From Neobacillus mesonae (lineage in GTDB: Bacteria; Bacillota; Bacilli; Bacillales; Cytobacillaceae): a DNA stretch of 64,000 bases. Each line of letters begins with the position of its first letter. The first letter of the stretch is position 1. The stretch lies in assembly GCF_001636315.1 (NCBI RefSeq), contig NZ_KV440949.1, positions 4,606,084 to 4,670,083 on the forward strand, given 5' to 3'. The notes under the pieces were generated by a model that saw only the letters and a list, made by a program, of their open reading frames with translations, ran no database searches and was not told the origin of the DNA. The position numbers were made by a program, and so were the translations under genes. Of the stretch, positions 35,099-42,738 are shown piece by piece.

Positions 35099-36481
35099 AT
35101 GATAAAGAATATCACACAAGAAGAAATTAATATTGATCATTTAAGAGAGTTAGATAAAAAGTATTTTTTACATCCAACCACATCGATTAAACAGCATCAA
35201 GCAAATGGTCCATCGGTTATTTTTACAGAAGGAAAAGGTATTTATTTAAAAGATGTAAAGGGTGATACGTATATTGACGGACTTTCATCCTTATGGAATG
35301 TAAACATCGGTCATGGCAGGGAAGAAATCGTTGATGTGATTAGTGAACAAATGAAAAAGCTTGCCTATAGCTCGACCTTTCAAAACTTTTCACATGAACC
35401 TGTCATTCAGCTTTCTGAGAAAATTGCTTCCCTTACGCCTGGAGATTTAAATGTAAGTTTTTATACTTCTGGCGGTTCGGAATCGAATGAAACGGCATTT
35501 AAGCTGGTGAGACATTACTGGAAATTGAAAGGTAAAGAAAAGCGTACGAAAATTATTGCCCTTGAACGCGGATATCATGGTATTACAATGGGCGCAACAA
35601 GTGCAACAGGGATCACACCATTTCAAAACATGGCGACTGCCAACGCCCCAGACTTTTTCCATGCAAAACCATTTCAATTAAATTGCGAATTAGGGGACAA
35701 AGTGGATGCAAATTATCCAAGAAGTATAAGGGGAATTATCGAGAAAGAAGGTTCTGAAACTGTTGCTGCTGTTATTTTAGAACCGGTCCAAGGTGCAGGA
35801 GGCATTAACATTCCACCTGATGGATATTTGCAGGCGGTAAGAAAACTATGTGATGAGTATGGAATCTTGATGATTGCCGACGAAGTGATCTGTGGATTCG
35901 GGCGAACCGGCAAAATGTTTGGTGTCGATAATTGGAATGTTGTGCCAGATGTCATGTCCGTAGCTAAAGGGATTACCAGCGCTTACATTCAACTAGGTGC
36001 AGTTATCATTACTGAACGTTTGCGGGACGAATTAGCAGAAATTTCAACCGATGTTTTATTCCATGGCTTTACTTATAGCGGTCATCCTAGTGCATGTGCG
36101 GCTGCCTTGAAAAATATTGAAATTATAGAAACCGAAAATTTAGTGGCAAATGCTAAAAATATGGAGGATGAACTTTTAAAAGGGTTTCAATATCTTGAAG
36201 AGAAACATTCAATCGTGACAAAAACAAGAGCGAAAGGTTTAATGGGGGCATTTGAATTATTCGTTGACCGTGATAGCGGTACACCGTTTGACCCTTCTGC
36301 TTTAGCAGCGCCAAAAGTGATTCAGGAGTGTTTTAAGAGAAAATTGATTGCCCGTCCTGTTGTATTTGAAGGATCTAACATTATTACCATCGCTCCGCCT
36401 TTGATTGCGAACAAGCAGGAAATTGAAAAAATCATCGTGATTCTTTCTGATTCCATTACAGCATTTGAAAAACAAATCTAG
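35099..36481 (+). CDS. Class III (omega) aminotransferase
   Basis: A 460-residue PLP-dependent fold-type I aminotransferase. It has LWNVNIGHG, YTSGGSESNETAFKLVRHYW, the YHG pyridine-stacking block, IADEVICGFGRTGKMF with the PLP-binding Asp, and the Schiff-base Lys in SVAKGITSAY. Close relatives act on putrescine, GABA, beta-alanine or taurine. The neighbouring GabD-like dehydrogenase and PuuP-like permease suggest amine transamination to an aldehyde (inference). AGGAGGGG precedes the ATG. Confidence 0.87.
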   Translation: MIKNITQEEINIDHLRELDKKYFLHPTTSIKQHQANGPSVIFTEGKGIYLKDVKGDTYIDGLSSLWNVNIGHGREEIVDVISEQMKKLAYSSTFQNFSHEPVIQLSEKIASLTPGDLNVSFYTSGGSESNETAFKLVRHYWKLKGKEKRTKIIALERGYHGITMGATSATGITPFQNMATANAPDFFHAKPFQLNCELGDKVDANYPRSIRGIIEKEGSETVAAVILEPVQGAGGINIPPDGYLQAVRKLCDEYGILMIADEVICGFGRTGKMFGVDNWNVVPDVMSVAKGITSAYIQLGAVIITERLRDELAEISTDVLFHGFTYSGHPSACAAALKNIEIIETENLVANAKNMEDELLKGFQYLEEKHSIVTKTRAKGLMGAFELFVDRDSGTPFDPSALAAPKVIQECFKRKLIARPVVFEGSNIITIAPPLIANKQEIEKIIVILSDSITAFEKQI

Positions 36482-36497
36482 TTGGAATTTAAATGAG

Positions 36498-36511
36498 ATT
36501 ATCTAGATAAT
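36498..36511. repeat. 14-bp perfect palindrome
   Basis: ATTATCTAGATAAT, just after the aminotransferase stop. It could be an operator for the downstream permease; no regulator is assigned. Confidence 0.35.
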
Positions 36512-36520
36512 TTTAAAAAA

Positions 36521-36627
36521 ACCATCAGATCAGTTAATAATTGAGGTTACAACTTGTCGCTTCCTATTCTGGGATGTTGGTGCGAGGAACCTTAATTATT
36601 CTTTAGATCAGGTGGTGGCATTTTTTT
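36521..36627 (+). terminator. Long imperfect hairpin with T run between aminotransferase and permease
   Basis: Arms at 36521-36546 and 36590-36616 pair over about 22 of 26 positions around a 43-nt interior, followed closely by seven Ts (36621-36627). It resembles a terminator with an enlarged, possibly structured interior, so an attenuator or ligand-responsive leader for the permease is possible. It matches no riboswitch class I recognise. Confidence 0.5.
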
Positions 36628-36712
36628 GCCTTTAAATCCCTAAAGACCACAAATTAGCAAGCTTTTGAAATAAAAAAGTTTTGACAACCAATTAACTAAG
36701 GAGGCTTGATTT

Positions 36713-38068
36713 ATGGGGAAAAACGCAGCAGGGAAGCAAGAATTAAAAAAGGTGTTAAAAACGCGGGATCTTGTTATTTTTGGTTTGATATTTATTTCGC
36801 CGAATTCAGCTCAGTCATTATTTGGCGGCCTTACCACCTCCTCTCATGGTCACGGATTACTTGCTATTTTAGTAGGCCTTGTTGCAATGATATTTACAGC
36901 ATTTAGCTATGGAAAGATGGCAAGTATCGTTCCAAAAGCCGGTTCCACTTACAGTTTCGCCACACATGCGCTAAATCCAACAATCGGTTTTATTGCTGGC
37001 TGGGCGATTCTTTTAGATTATTTAATCTTTCCTATGCTGGTTTACAAATTAGGTTCTAGTTTTGCTGTAGAAATGATGCCGTTTATGCCGTTATGGCTGA
37101 TGCTTTTCATTTTTATTGTCCCAATGACTATTTTTAATTATTTAGGTATGAAGGTTTCTAAGCACCTTAATCTCATTATGTTACTCCTAAAATTATTGAG
37201 CGTTACTTTGTTCCTTGGATTCGCCATCCATGCCCTTACAAATGGTGTAGGTGCTGGACATGTCGTCGATTTGAAAGGGATTTTTGATACGCAAACATTT
37301 TCCATGAATGCTCTAATTGCAGGTTCATCGATCGCTGTACTTTCCTATATTGGGTTTGATGCAATCACCGCTTTATCGGAAGATGCGCAAGTTTCTGGGA
37401 AAACAGTCGGACGCGCTGTCATTATCACCTGCCTAATAAGCGCTGGTTTAATTGGTATTCAAATCTATTTCGCAACACTACTTCACCCAGATTTCACCAC
37501 ATTTAAAAATCCTGATACTGCTTTTTATGAAATAGCCCTTGCTGCTGGCGGAAGCAGTCTTGCCATTATGACTACAATACTCCTTAATATTACAGGAGCT
37601 GCTACAGCATTAGCCGGTCAGGCGTCCGGTTCGAGAGTTCTGTTTGGGATGGCGCGTGATGGAGTACTACCAAGCTTTCTAAGCCAATTACATCCAAAGT
37701 ATAAAACTCCAGTTAATAGTGTTTTACTTTTAGCAGTGCTTGGCTATATTGGAGCCTTGCTAATCCCAATTAGATTGTTCTTTTTGATCGTAGTATTTGG
37801 AGCATTAATCGGCTTTATCTTTGTAAATTTAGCCGTCATCCTAGAATTTTATATCAAACGAAAAGAGAGAAACGGGGGTCAGATTTTTTTCAATTTTATT
37901 TCACCGTTATTAGGAATCGCAGTGTGTATTTATATTTTAATAGGCATGGATGCTACTGGGAAAATCGTGGGTGTTTCATGGCTGCTAATAGGGTTCCTAT
38001 TCTTAGCGGTAAAAACGAAAGGTTTTAAAACAAGACTAAAATTGGATAGCTTAAGCGAAAATTTATAG
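36713..38068 (+). CDS. APC-superfamily permease, putrescine importer-like (PuuP)
   Basis: A 451-residue amino acid/polyamine permease with about 12 helices. It begins RDLVIFGLIFISPNSAQSLFGG and has the APC features YGKMASIVPKAGSTYSFA and GFDAITALSEDAQ; overall it most resembles PuuP/YkbA-type amine importers. AAGGAGG precedes the ATG. Located after a GabD-like dehydrogenase and a class III aminotransferase, it likely imports the amine they degrade; substrate identity is inferred. Confidence 0.85.
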   Translation: MGKNAAGKQELKKVLKTRDLVIFGLIFISPNSAQSLFGGLTTSSHGHGLLAILVGLVAMIFTAFSYGKMASIVPKAGSTYSFATHALNPTIGFIAGWAILLDYLIFPMLVYKLGSSFAVEMMPFMPLWLMLFIFIVPMTIFNYLGMKVSKHLNLIMLLLKLLSVTLFLGFAIHALTNGVGAGHVVDLKGIFDTQTFSMNALIAGSSIAVLSYIGFDAITALSEDAQVSGKTVGRAVIITCLISAGLIGIQIYFATLLHPDFTTFKNPDTAFYEIALAAGGSSLAIMTTILLNITGAATALAGQASGSRVLFGMARDGVLPSFLSQLHPKYKTPVNSVLLLAVLGYIGALLIPIRLFFLIVVFGALIGFIFVNLAVILEFYIKRKERNGGQIFFNFISPLLGIAVCIYILIGMDATGKIVGVSWLLIGFLFLAVKTKGFKTRLKLDSLSENL

Positions 38069-38135
38069 TATGCAATAGAGGAAACGTTGAGAGATCGAAT
38101 TCATACATTCCCCTGAATAAGAAAGGAGTTAAAGA

Positions 38136-38969
38136 ATGTCAGAAATTGCATTAACCATGTTAGGAACCGGAAGTCCAAGACCAGATATAGAACGTTCCGG
38201 ACCGGCACAAGTATTGACTATTGATGGAACACATATCTTAATTGATTGTGGAGAAGGGACATCGACACAACTGTTAAAGGCTGGCATTCCCTTAGAATCG
38301 ATTAATCATTTATGGATCACCCATTTACATTCCGACCATTTATTTGGCTATGCCCAATTTTTGATTGGCGGTCAAGGAAACGGGCGGCGGGAATTGACCA
38401 TAGTTGGACCAAAAGGGATTAAAAAATACCACCAAAGAATATTAGAATTATACGAAGAGGATCTCAATTACCGACTTTCATTAGGGCGGTCGCCGAAGGG
38501 ATTACTGGATGTTAATATTATTGAAATAATAGAATCTGGTGAGATAAAAACGGATATTCCTGCTTATGTGACTTGTGCAGAAATGGTTCATAATGTTAAG
38601 ACATTTGGATATCGGTTCTATATCGAGGATAAGGTAGTTGTTATTTCCGGTGATACGGCACCAACACCTAATATCGTTGAACTTGCTCGTGGTGCGAATT
38701 TATTAGTCCTTGATTCTGCTCTTACGACCACCTCTGTCTATACAAAGGGTGGAAATAAAGAATTTAGCAAAGTTTTTGAAAACCTAAAAAAAGAACATTG
38801 TACTCCAGTTCAATGCGGACAAATTGCCCAAGAAGCAGAGGTAAAAACTTTGGTACTTACTCACTTTTTACCTGAGGCGGATGGTGAGGAAGCCTTTGCT
38901 GAAACATCTTCAGTATTTGCAGGTGAAGTGATTGTACCAAAGGATTTACAAAAAATAAAAGTAGATTAA
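38136..38969 (+). CDS. MBL-fold metal hydrolase, paralogue 3
   Basis: A 277-residue third member of the local MBL family. It keeps MLGTGSPRPD, ILIDCGEGT, THLHSDH, SGDTAPTP and LTHFLPE but is clearly more diverged than paralogues 1 and 2 (for example GGQGNGRREL and LNYRLSLGRSPKG). AAAGGAG precedes the ATG. It is 67 bp downstream of the permease, so one MBL enzyme belongs to each side of the transporter-dehydrogenase block. Confidence 0.85.
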   Translation: MSEIALTMLGTGSPRPDIERSGPAQVLTIDGTHILIDCGEGTSTQLLKAGIPLESINHLWITHLHSDHLFGYAQFLIGGQGNGRRELTIVGPKGIKKYHQRILELYEEDLNYRLSLGRSPKGLLDVNIIEIIESGEIKTDIPAYVTCAEMVHNVKTFGYRFYIEDKVVVISGDTAPTPNIVELARGANLLVLDSALTTTSVYTKGGNKEFSKVFENLKKEHCTPVQCGQIAQEAEVKTLVLTHFLPEADGEEAFAETSSVFAGEVIVPKDLQKIKVD

Positions 38970-38977
38970 CTAAAAAG

Positions 38978-39007
38978 TCCCTTTGCACCTGAAAAAATGC
39001 AAAGGGA
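38978..39007 (+). terminator. Terminator after MBL3
   Basis: A perfect 10-bp stem, TCCCTTTGCA and TGCAAAGGGA, with a 10-nt loop; the following tail is AT-rich rather than a clean T run. Confidence 0.62.
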
Positions 39008-39043
39008 TAATAATTTAGTAAAGATTTTCTCTCTTCCTTTAAA

Positions 39044-39077
39044 AACTTTTTACCAAAGTGGATAAAAGTTGTATAAT
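39044..39077 (+). promoter_or_regulatory. Sigma-A promoter of the ROK gene with overlapping dyad
   Basis: TTTACC (39049-39054), 17-nt spacer, TATAAT (39072-39077). AACTTTTTACC (39044-39054) and GTGGATAAAAGTT (39058-39070) form a dyad over the -35 box and spacer, a good autorepression site for the ROK protein. Confidence 0.65.
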
Positions 39078-39109
39078 AAGGGTAATAGCGATAAAGGAAG
39101 ATGAGTCTT

Positions 39110-40327
39110 ATGCTAAAACAATTCCATAACCCCATGTCCCAAAAATTAATGAATACTAAATTGTTATATAAGCTAATTCGAACAAATGGTCCAGTAACAA
39201 AAAATGCACTTATTGAACTCACTGGTTTAAAGCAAACTACTTGCGGAAGAATCGTAGAGGAGCTTGTTCAGGAAGGTTTAATCATTGAAAGTGGTACTGA
39301 CAGATCGAGCGGCGGACGGAAACCTATTATGTATGATATTAATTCCAAACTATACTATTGTATAGGGATTGATATTTCCCGTACCTTTACAAAAGTACTG
39401 TTATTAGATATTCATTTGAAAGTGAAGGACGAAGCAAAATTAAGGATGGACCATACGTGTAGCCCCGAGAAAACCATTTCTTTTATAATCAATGCCATCG
39501 AAAAAATGTTGAATAAAAATCAAATTCAACACGCCCAATTATTGGGAATCGGAATTGGGGCGATTGAACCGCTTGATCGGGAAAAGGGCATTATATTTAA
39601 TCCGCTTTATTTTCCTGCAAATAATTGGAGAAATATCAGGATCTCAGAAATTTTGAGAAATCATTTCAATACAAGAATTCTTGTTGATAGCGGGGTTAAT
39701 ACGGCTATTCGGGCAGAATATGAAATAGGCTTGAATAGTGTGGTCGGCAATCTCGCTTACACGATTGCAGGTGTAGGGATACGACTTGGTTTGATGACCA
39801 ATCATCAACTTTTTCATAGTCCTGCTACAGGTTTTGGAAAATATGGCAATGGACATATGGTGGTAAATACGAATGGAAGGAAATGTGACTGCGGCAATTA
39901 TGGCTGTGTCCAAACTTATTCAAGTATATTAGCTTTAAAGGAGGAAATCATCCATCATTTAAAGCGCGGACATTCTTCAATTTTAACCGAAAAGATTGCC
40001 AATCCCGACGAAATTGAATTTGAAGATATTTGTTGGGCGCTAAAGAATGATGATCAACTTTGTTCCTTTATTGTCAAAGATTTTGGTTTTTACACAGGAA
40101 TGGGCGTAGCGAACATCATTAACCTATTCCAGCCTGATATTTTCATCTTAGAGGGTCCAATGTATAGCCGGCTGGAATTATTTTATGAAACGGTAACGAA
40201 AACAGCGAGTGAAAGAATTGGAAAAATATATCCGGGCTATGAGGTGAAATTCAGTCATGGATACCTCGGTGAAAACGCAGCTGCAATCGGGGCGGGGAGT
40301 ATGGTTTTAGGTTACTACATAGATTAA
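39110..40327 (+). CDS. ROK-family transcriptional regulator
   Basis: A 405-residue XylR/NagC-type protein. An N-terminal winged HTH (residues about 15-70, GPVTKNALIELTGLKQTTCGRIVEELVQEGLI) is followed by a ROK sugar-kinase fold with GIDISRTFTKVLLLD and the zinc motif CDCGNYGCVQ; the final residue, normally Glu in ROK kinases, is Gln, consistent with a regulator without kinase activity. The ATG at 39110 is spaced better from AAAGGAAG than that at 39101. It is only 13 bp from the ChrA pair, an unusual partner for a sugar-type regulator. Confidence 0.87.
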   Translation: MLKQFHNPMSQKLMNTKLLYKLIRTNGPVTKNALIELTGLKQTTCGRIVEELVQEGLIIESGTDRSSGGRKPIMYDINSKLYYCIGIDISRTFTKVLLLDIHLKVKDEAKLRMDHTCSPEKTISFIINAIEKMLNKNQIQHAQLLGIGIGAIEPLDREKGIIFNPLYFPANNWRNIRISEILRNHFNTRILVDSGVNTAIRAEYEIGLNSVVGNLAYTIAGVGIRLGLMTNHQLFHSPATGFGKYGNGHMVVNTNGRKCDCGNYGCVQTYSSILALKEEIIHHLKRGHSSILTEKIANPDEIEFEDICWALKNDDQLCSFIVKDFGFYTGMGVANIINLFQPDIFILEGPMYSRLELFYETVTKTASERIGKIYPGYEVKFSHGYLGENAAAIGAGSMVLGYYID

Positions 40328-40340
40328 GAGGGGGATCGGT

Positions 40341-40934
40341 ATGAACAGGTTTAAGAAAATGAAACTCTTATGGAGTCTCTTTTTTACCTTTATGAAAATA
40401 AGTCCATTTTCCTTTGGTGGTGGTTATGCCATGATTCCCTTACTAGAGAGGGCCGTGACGGAAAAGAAAAAGTGGGCTAAAAAAGAAGATATAACCGATG
40501 TACTGGTGATGGCACAGACAGTTCCGGGATCCATTGCTGTCAATACCGCAACATTTATTGGTTATCGGCTTGCTGGTTTATCAGGGGCAGTGGTTGGAAC
40601 ATTGGGGATTGTAACACCAACCTTTATTATTATTGTGCTGCTTGCTGCATTATTTTTGAACTTTCAGCAAAACCCGATTGTCGCCGCAGCTTTGATGGGG
40701 ATTAGGCCGGCAATTGTTGCACTAATTATTTATGCCGCAATTAAAATCGGTAAGACCGCCATTTTTGATATAAAAACGCTTATTTTTGCAGTTATTTCCT
40801 TGATCTTATTTTTGTTTGTTCATATGCATCCTATAGTAATTCTAGTTGCAGGCGGATTAGGCGGTATTCTATTAAATATGAAAAATTTGATCAGTACCAA
40901 TGAAAAGGACCAAGAAAAATCACGAGGGGCTTAA
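40341..40934 (+). CDS. Chromate transporter family protein, first half-size subunit
   Basis: A 197-residue short-chain ChrA protein with about six helices; SPFSFGGGYAMIPLLE and VPGSIAVNTATFIGYRLAG are the CHR-domain signatures. Short-chain ChrA proteins come as adjacent pairs (YwrB/YwrA type in B. subtilis), as here. Chromate efflux is the known family function; the native anion may differ. GAGGGGGAT precedes the ATG. Confidence 0.88.
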   Translation: MNRFKKMKLLWSLFFTFMKISPFSFGGGYAMIPLLERAVTEKKKWAKKEDITDVLVMAQTVPGSIAVNTATFIGYRLAGLSGAVVGTLGIVTPTFIIIVLLAALFLNFQQNPIVAAALMGIRPAIVALIIYAAIKIGKTAIFDIKTLIFAVISLILFLFVHMHPIVILVAGGLGGILLNMKNLISTNEKDQEKSRGA

Positions 40935-40953
40935 AGGAGAAAGGGGGAGTTAG

Positions 40954-41496
40954 GTGTATTGGGAACTATTTCTGTCATTTTTGAAAATTGGATTTATCTC
41001 CTTCGGCGGCGGTTATGCGATGATTCCAGTAATCGAATATGAAGTCCAATCACACGGGTGGATGACGACACAGCAATTTACTGATGCTGTAGCAGTTGCT
41101 GGAATGTCCCCTGGACCCATTGCTACCAATAGTGCTGTATTTGTTGGTTATAAGATTGGAGGATTGCTTGGCGCCATTGTTTCCGCCGTTGCAGTTTCAC
41201 TCCCATCTATTTTGATTGTTGTGTTGATTTCACTGTTTATCAAAAAGATGAAAAACCAATCTGTTATTCAATATGCTTTTTATGGATTACGACCGGTAGT
41301 AACTGGATTAATTGTTTATGCCGCAATTAAATTTGCTGTTCAAAATGATATTATTGGCGACGTTAATTTATATGGATTTAATTTTACAGGTGTATTGTTT
41401 ATTTTAAGCGGAGTTTGTTTGCTTCTTTTCACAAAAATAAATCCAGTCATGATTATTCTTTTGTCAGGGGTTTTTGGTGTAATTATCTATTCTTAA
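40954..41496 (+). CDS. Chromate transporter family protein, second half-size subunit
   Basis: A 180-residue partner of the preceding gene with the same CHR motifs (ISFGGGYAMIPVIE, SPGPIATNSAVFVGYKIGG). It starts at a GTG preceded by AAGGGGGAG, 19 bp after its partner. The pair probably assembles as an antiparallel heterodimer, as described for short-chain ChrA pairs. A bidirectional terminator follows. Confidence 0.87.
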   Translation: MYWELFLSFLKIGFISFGGGYAMIPVIEYEVQSHGWMTTQQFTDAVAVAGMSPGPIATNSAVFVGYKIGGLLGAIVSAVAVSLPSILIVVLISLFIKKMKNQSVIQYAFYGLRPVVTGLIVYAAIKFAVQNDIIGDVNLYGFNFTGVLFILSGVCLLLFTKINPVMIILLSGVFGVIIYS

Positions 41497-41498
41497 TG

Positions 41499-41528
41499 AA
41501 AAAGCCAGGTTATTTTACCTGGCTTTTT
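41499..41528. terminator. Bidirectional terminator between chrA pair and acetyltransferase
   Basis: A perfect 12-bp stem, AAAAAGCCAGGT and ACCTGGCTTTTT, with a 6-nt loop between convergent genes. The acetyltransferase stop lies inside it. Confidence 0.87.
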
Positions 41529-42064
41529 TCCCATTCATGTTTTAACAGGGACAAAACATATGTATCATGTGATTGTTTGTTTTGATAAATATAATCCCGC
41601 AGCAATCCTTCATTTGTGAAGCCAAGCTTTTTAAGAAGATTCAGGGAAACTGTGTTTTCTGGATAAACAACGGCCCCAACCCGGTGTAAATCCAACTGTT
41701 CAAAACTAAAGTTAAGAACCTCCTTTAAAGCTTCAGTAGCGAAACCGTTCCGCCAATAGGATGGGTGCAATTCATAACCAATCTCAGCCCGTTTGTTATT
41801 CAGCTGCAGCGCATTCAAGCCAATCGTGCCAATAATTTTTTGATTCTCTTTTAATTTAATGCCCCAGCGGATCCCGCGTTTTTCATGAAAGTTTTTATGA
41901 TACATATCAATTAATTTTGTTGCCTCGGCAGGCAATATAAATGGATCAGTCCCATAGTATTTTGTCACTTCCTCCAAGGACAAAATACTAAAGATACTGT
42001 CTAAATGTTGATGGGTAATTTCGATTAATTTCAGTCTTTTTGTCTCTAAAATTGGAAACCTCAA
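41510..42064 (-). CDS. GNAT acetyltransferase, RimJ/RimL type
   Basis: A 184-residue N-acetyltransferase with the family start RFPILETKRLKLIEI, GTIGLNALQLNNKRAEIGYELHPSYWRNGFATEAL as the acetyl-CoA-binding region, and ENTVSLNLLKKLGFTNEGLLRDY. A TTG at 42064 is chosen because AGAGGTG is six bases upstream; a GTG at 42073 would overlap that site. Likely acetylates a ribosomal protein or other N-terminus. It appears unrelated to its catabolic neighbours. Confidence 0.83.
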   Translation of the reverse strand: MRFPILETKRLKLIEITHQHLDSIFSILSLEEVTKYYGTDPFILPAEATKLIDMYHKNFHEKRGIRWGIKLKENQKIIGTIGLNALQLNNKRAEIGYELHPSYWRNGFATEALKEVLNFSFEQLDLHRVGAVVYPENTVSLNLLKKLGFTNEGLLRDYIYQNKQSHDTYVLSLLKHEWEKSQVK

Positions 42065-42218
42065 AACCGGCACCTCTTTTTTTCATCAATAAAGTTAAAT
42101 ATTTCACTAATTCTAGTGTATATTGGGTGATTATAAAAATAAAGTAAAACACATTCATTTCATTTGAATAAGGTACATAGTCTTATATTAACGGAGTAAG
42201 CAGAGAGGAGTCATGTGA

Positions 42219-42686
42219 ATGGATGATCGTCAATTTCGAAATGCAATGGGGAAATTTGCCACAGGGGTAACGGTAGTAGCAACAGAAGTAGACGGTAATG
42301 TGTATGGGATGACGGCAAATGCATTTATGTCGGTTTCCCTTCAACCAAAGCTTGTGGTAATTTCCGTCGCAGAAAAAGCTCAAATGCTGAAGAAAATCAA
42401 ACAAAGCGGAACGTTTTCGGTGAATATTTTAGCCGCTGAGCAAAAGGAATTATCGATGATTTTTGCTGGTCAGCTTAAAGAACACCGTGATGTTGAATTT
42501 GAGCATCTAGGAAAAATGCCAGTAATACCGGGTGCTATAGCGCAAATAACCTGTGAAGTATCCGTGGCTCATGTAGAGGGTGACCATACATTGTTTATTG
42601 GAAAGGTAACAAACATTCAATTAGAGGATGGGGAGCCGCTGATCTATTACAGTGGGAAATATAGAAAATTAGAAAATGATGATTAA
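42219..42686 (+). CDS. hpaC: HpaC-like flavin reductase (copy 2)
   Basis: A 155-residue close paralogue of the 8.2-kb HpaC (FRNAMGKFATGVTVVATE, GMTANAFMSVSLQPKLVVISV, EGDHTLFIGKV). It is a single-gene unit between an acetyltransferase and the sigma-54 activator gene, with AGAGGAG before the ATG and a terminator after. No oxygenase is adjacent; the nearest unpaired partner is the second hpaB at 55.4 kb. Confidence 0.9.
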   Translation: MDDRQFRNAMGKFATGVTVVATEVDGNVYGMTANAFMSVSLQPKLVVISVAEKAQMLKKIKQSGTFSVNILAAEQKELSMIFAGQLKEHRDVEFEHLGKMPVIPGAIAQITCEVSVAHVEGDHTLFIGKVTNIQLEDGEPLIYYSGKYRKLENDD

Positions 42687-42690
42687 AGGA

Positions 42691-42735
42691 AAATACCAGC
42701 ATTATCCGGGAATTTCAGGATAAGCTGGTATTTTT
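42691..42735. terminator. Bidirectional terminator after hpaC2
   Basis: AAATACCAGC-ATTATCC pairs with GGATAA-GCTGGTATTT with one bulge; T-rich tails on both strands serve hpaC2 and the convergent activator gene. Confidence 0.85.
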
Positions 42736-42738
42736 GTT

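Noticed and set aside
30363-38969. MBL-fold genes as RNase Z
   Set aside because: Three paralogues in a catabolic region and no evident exosite arm make tRNA processing unlikely.
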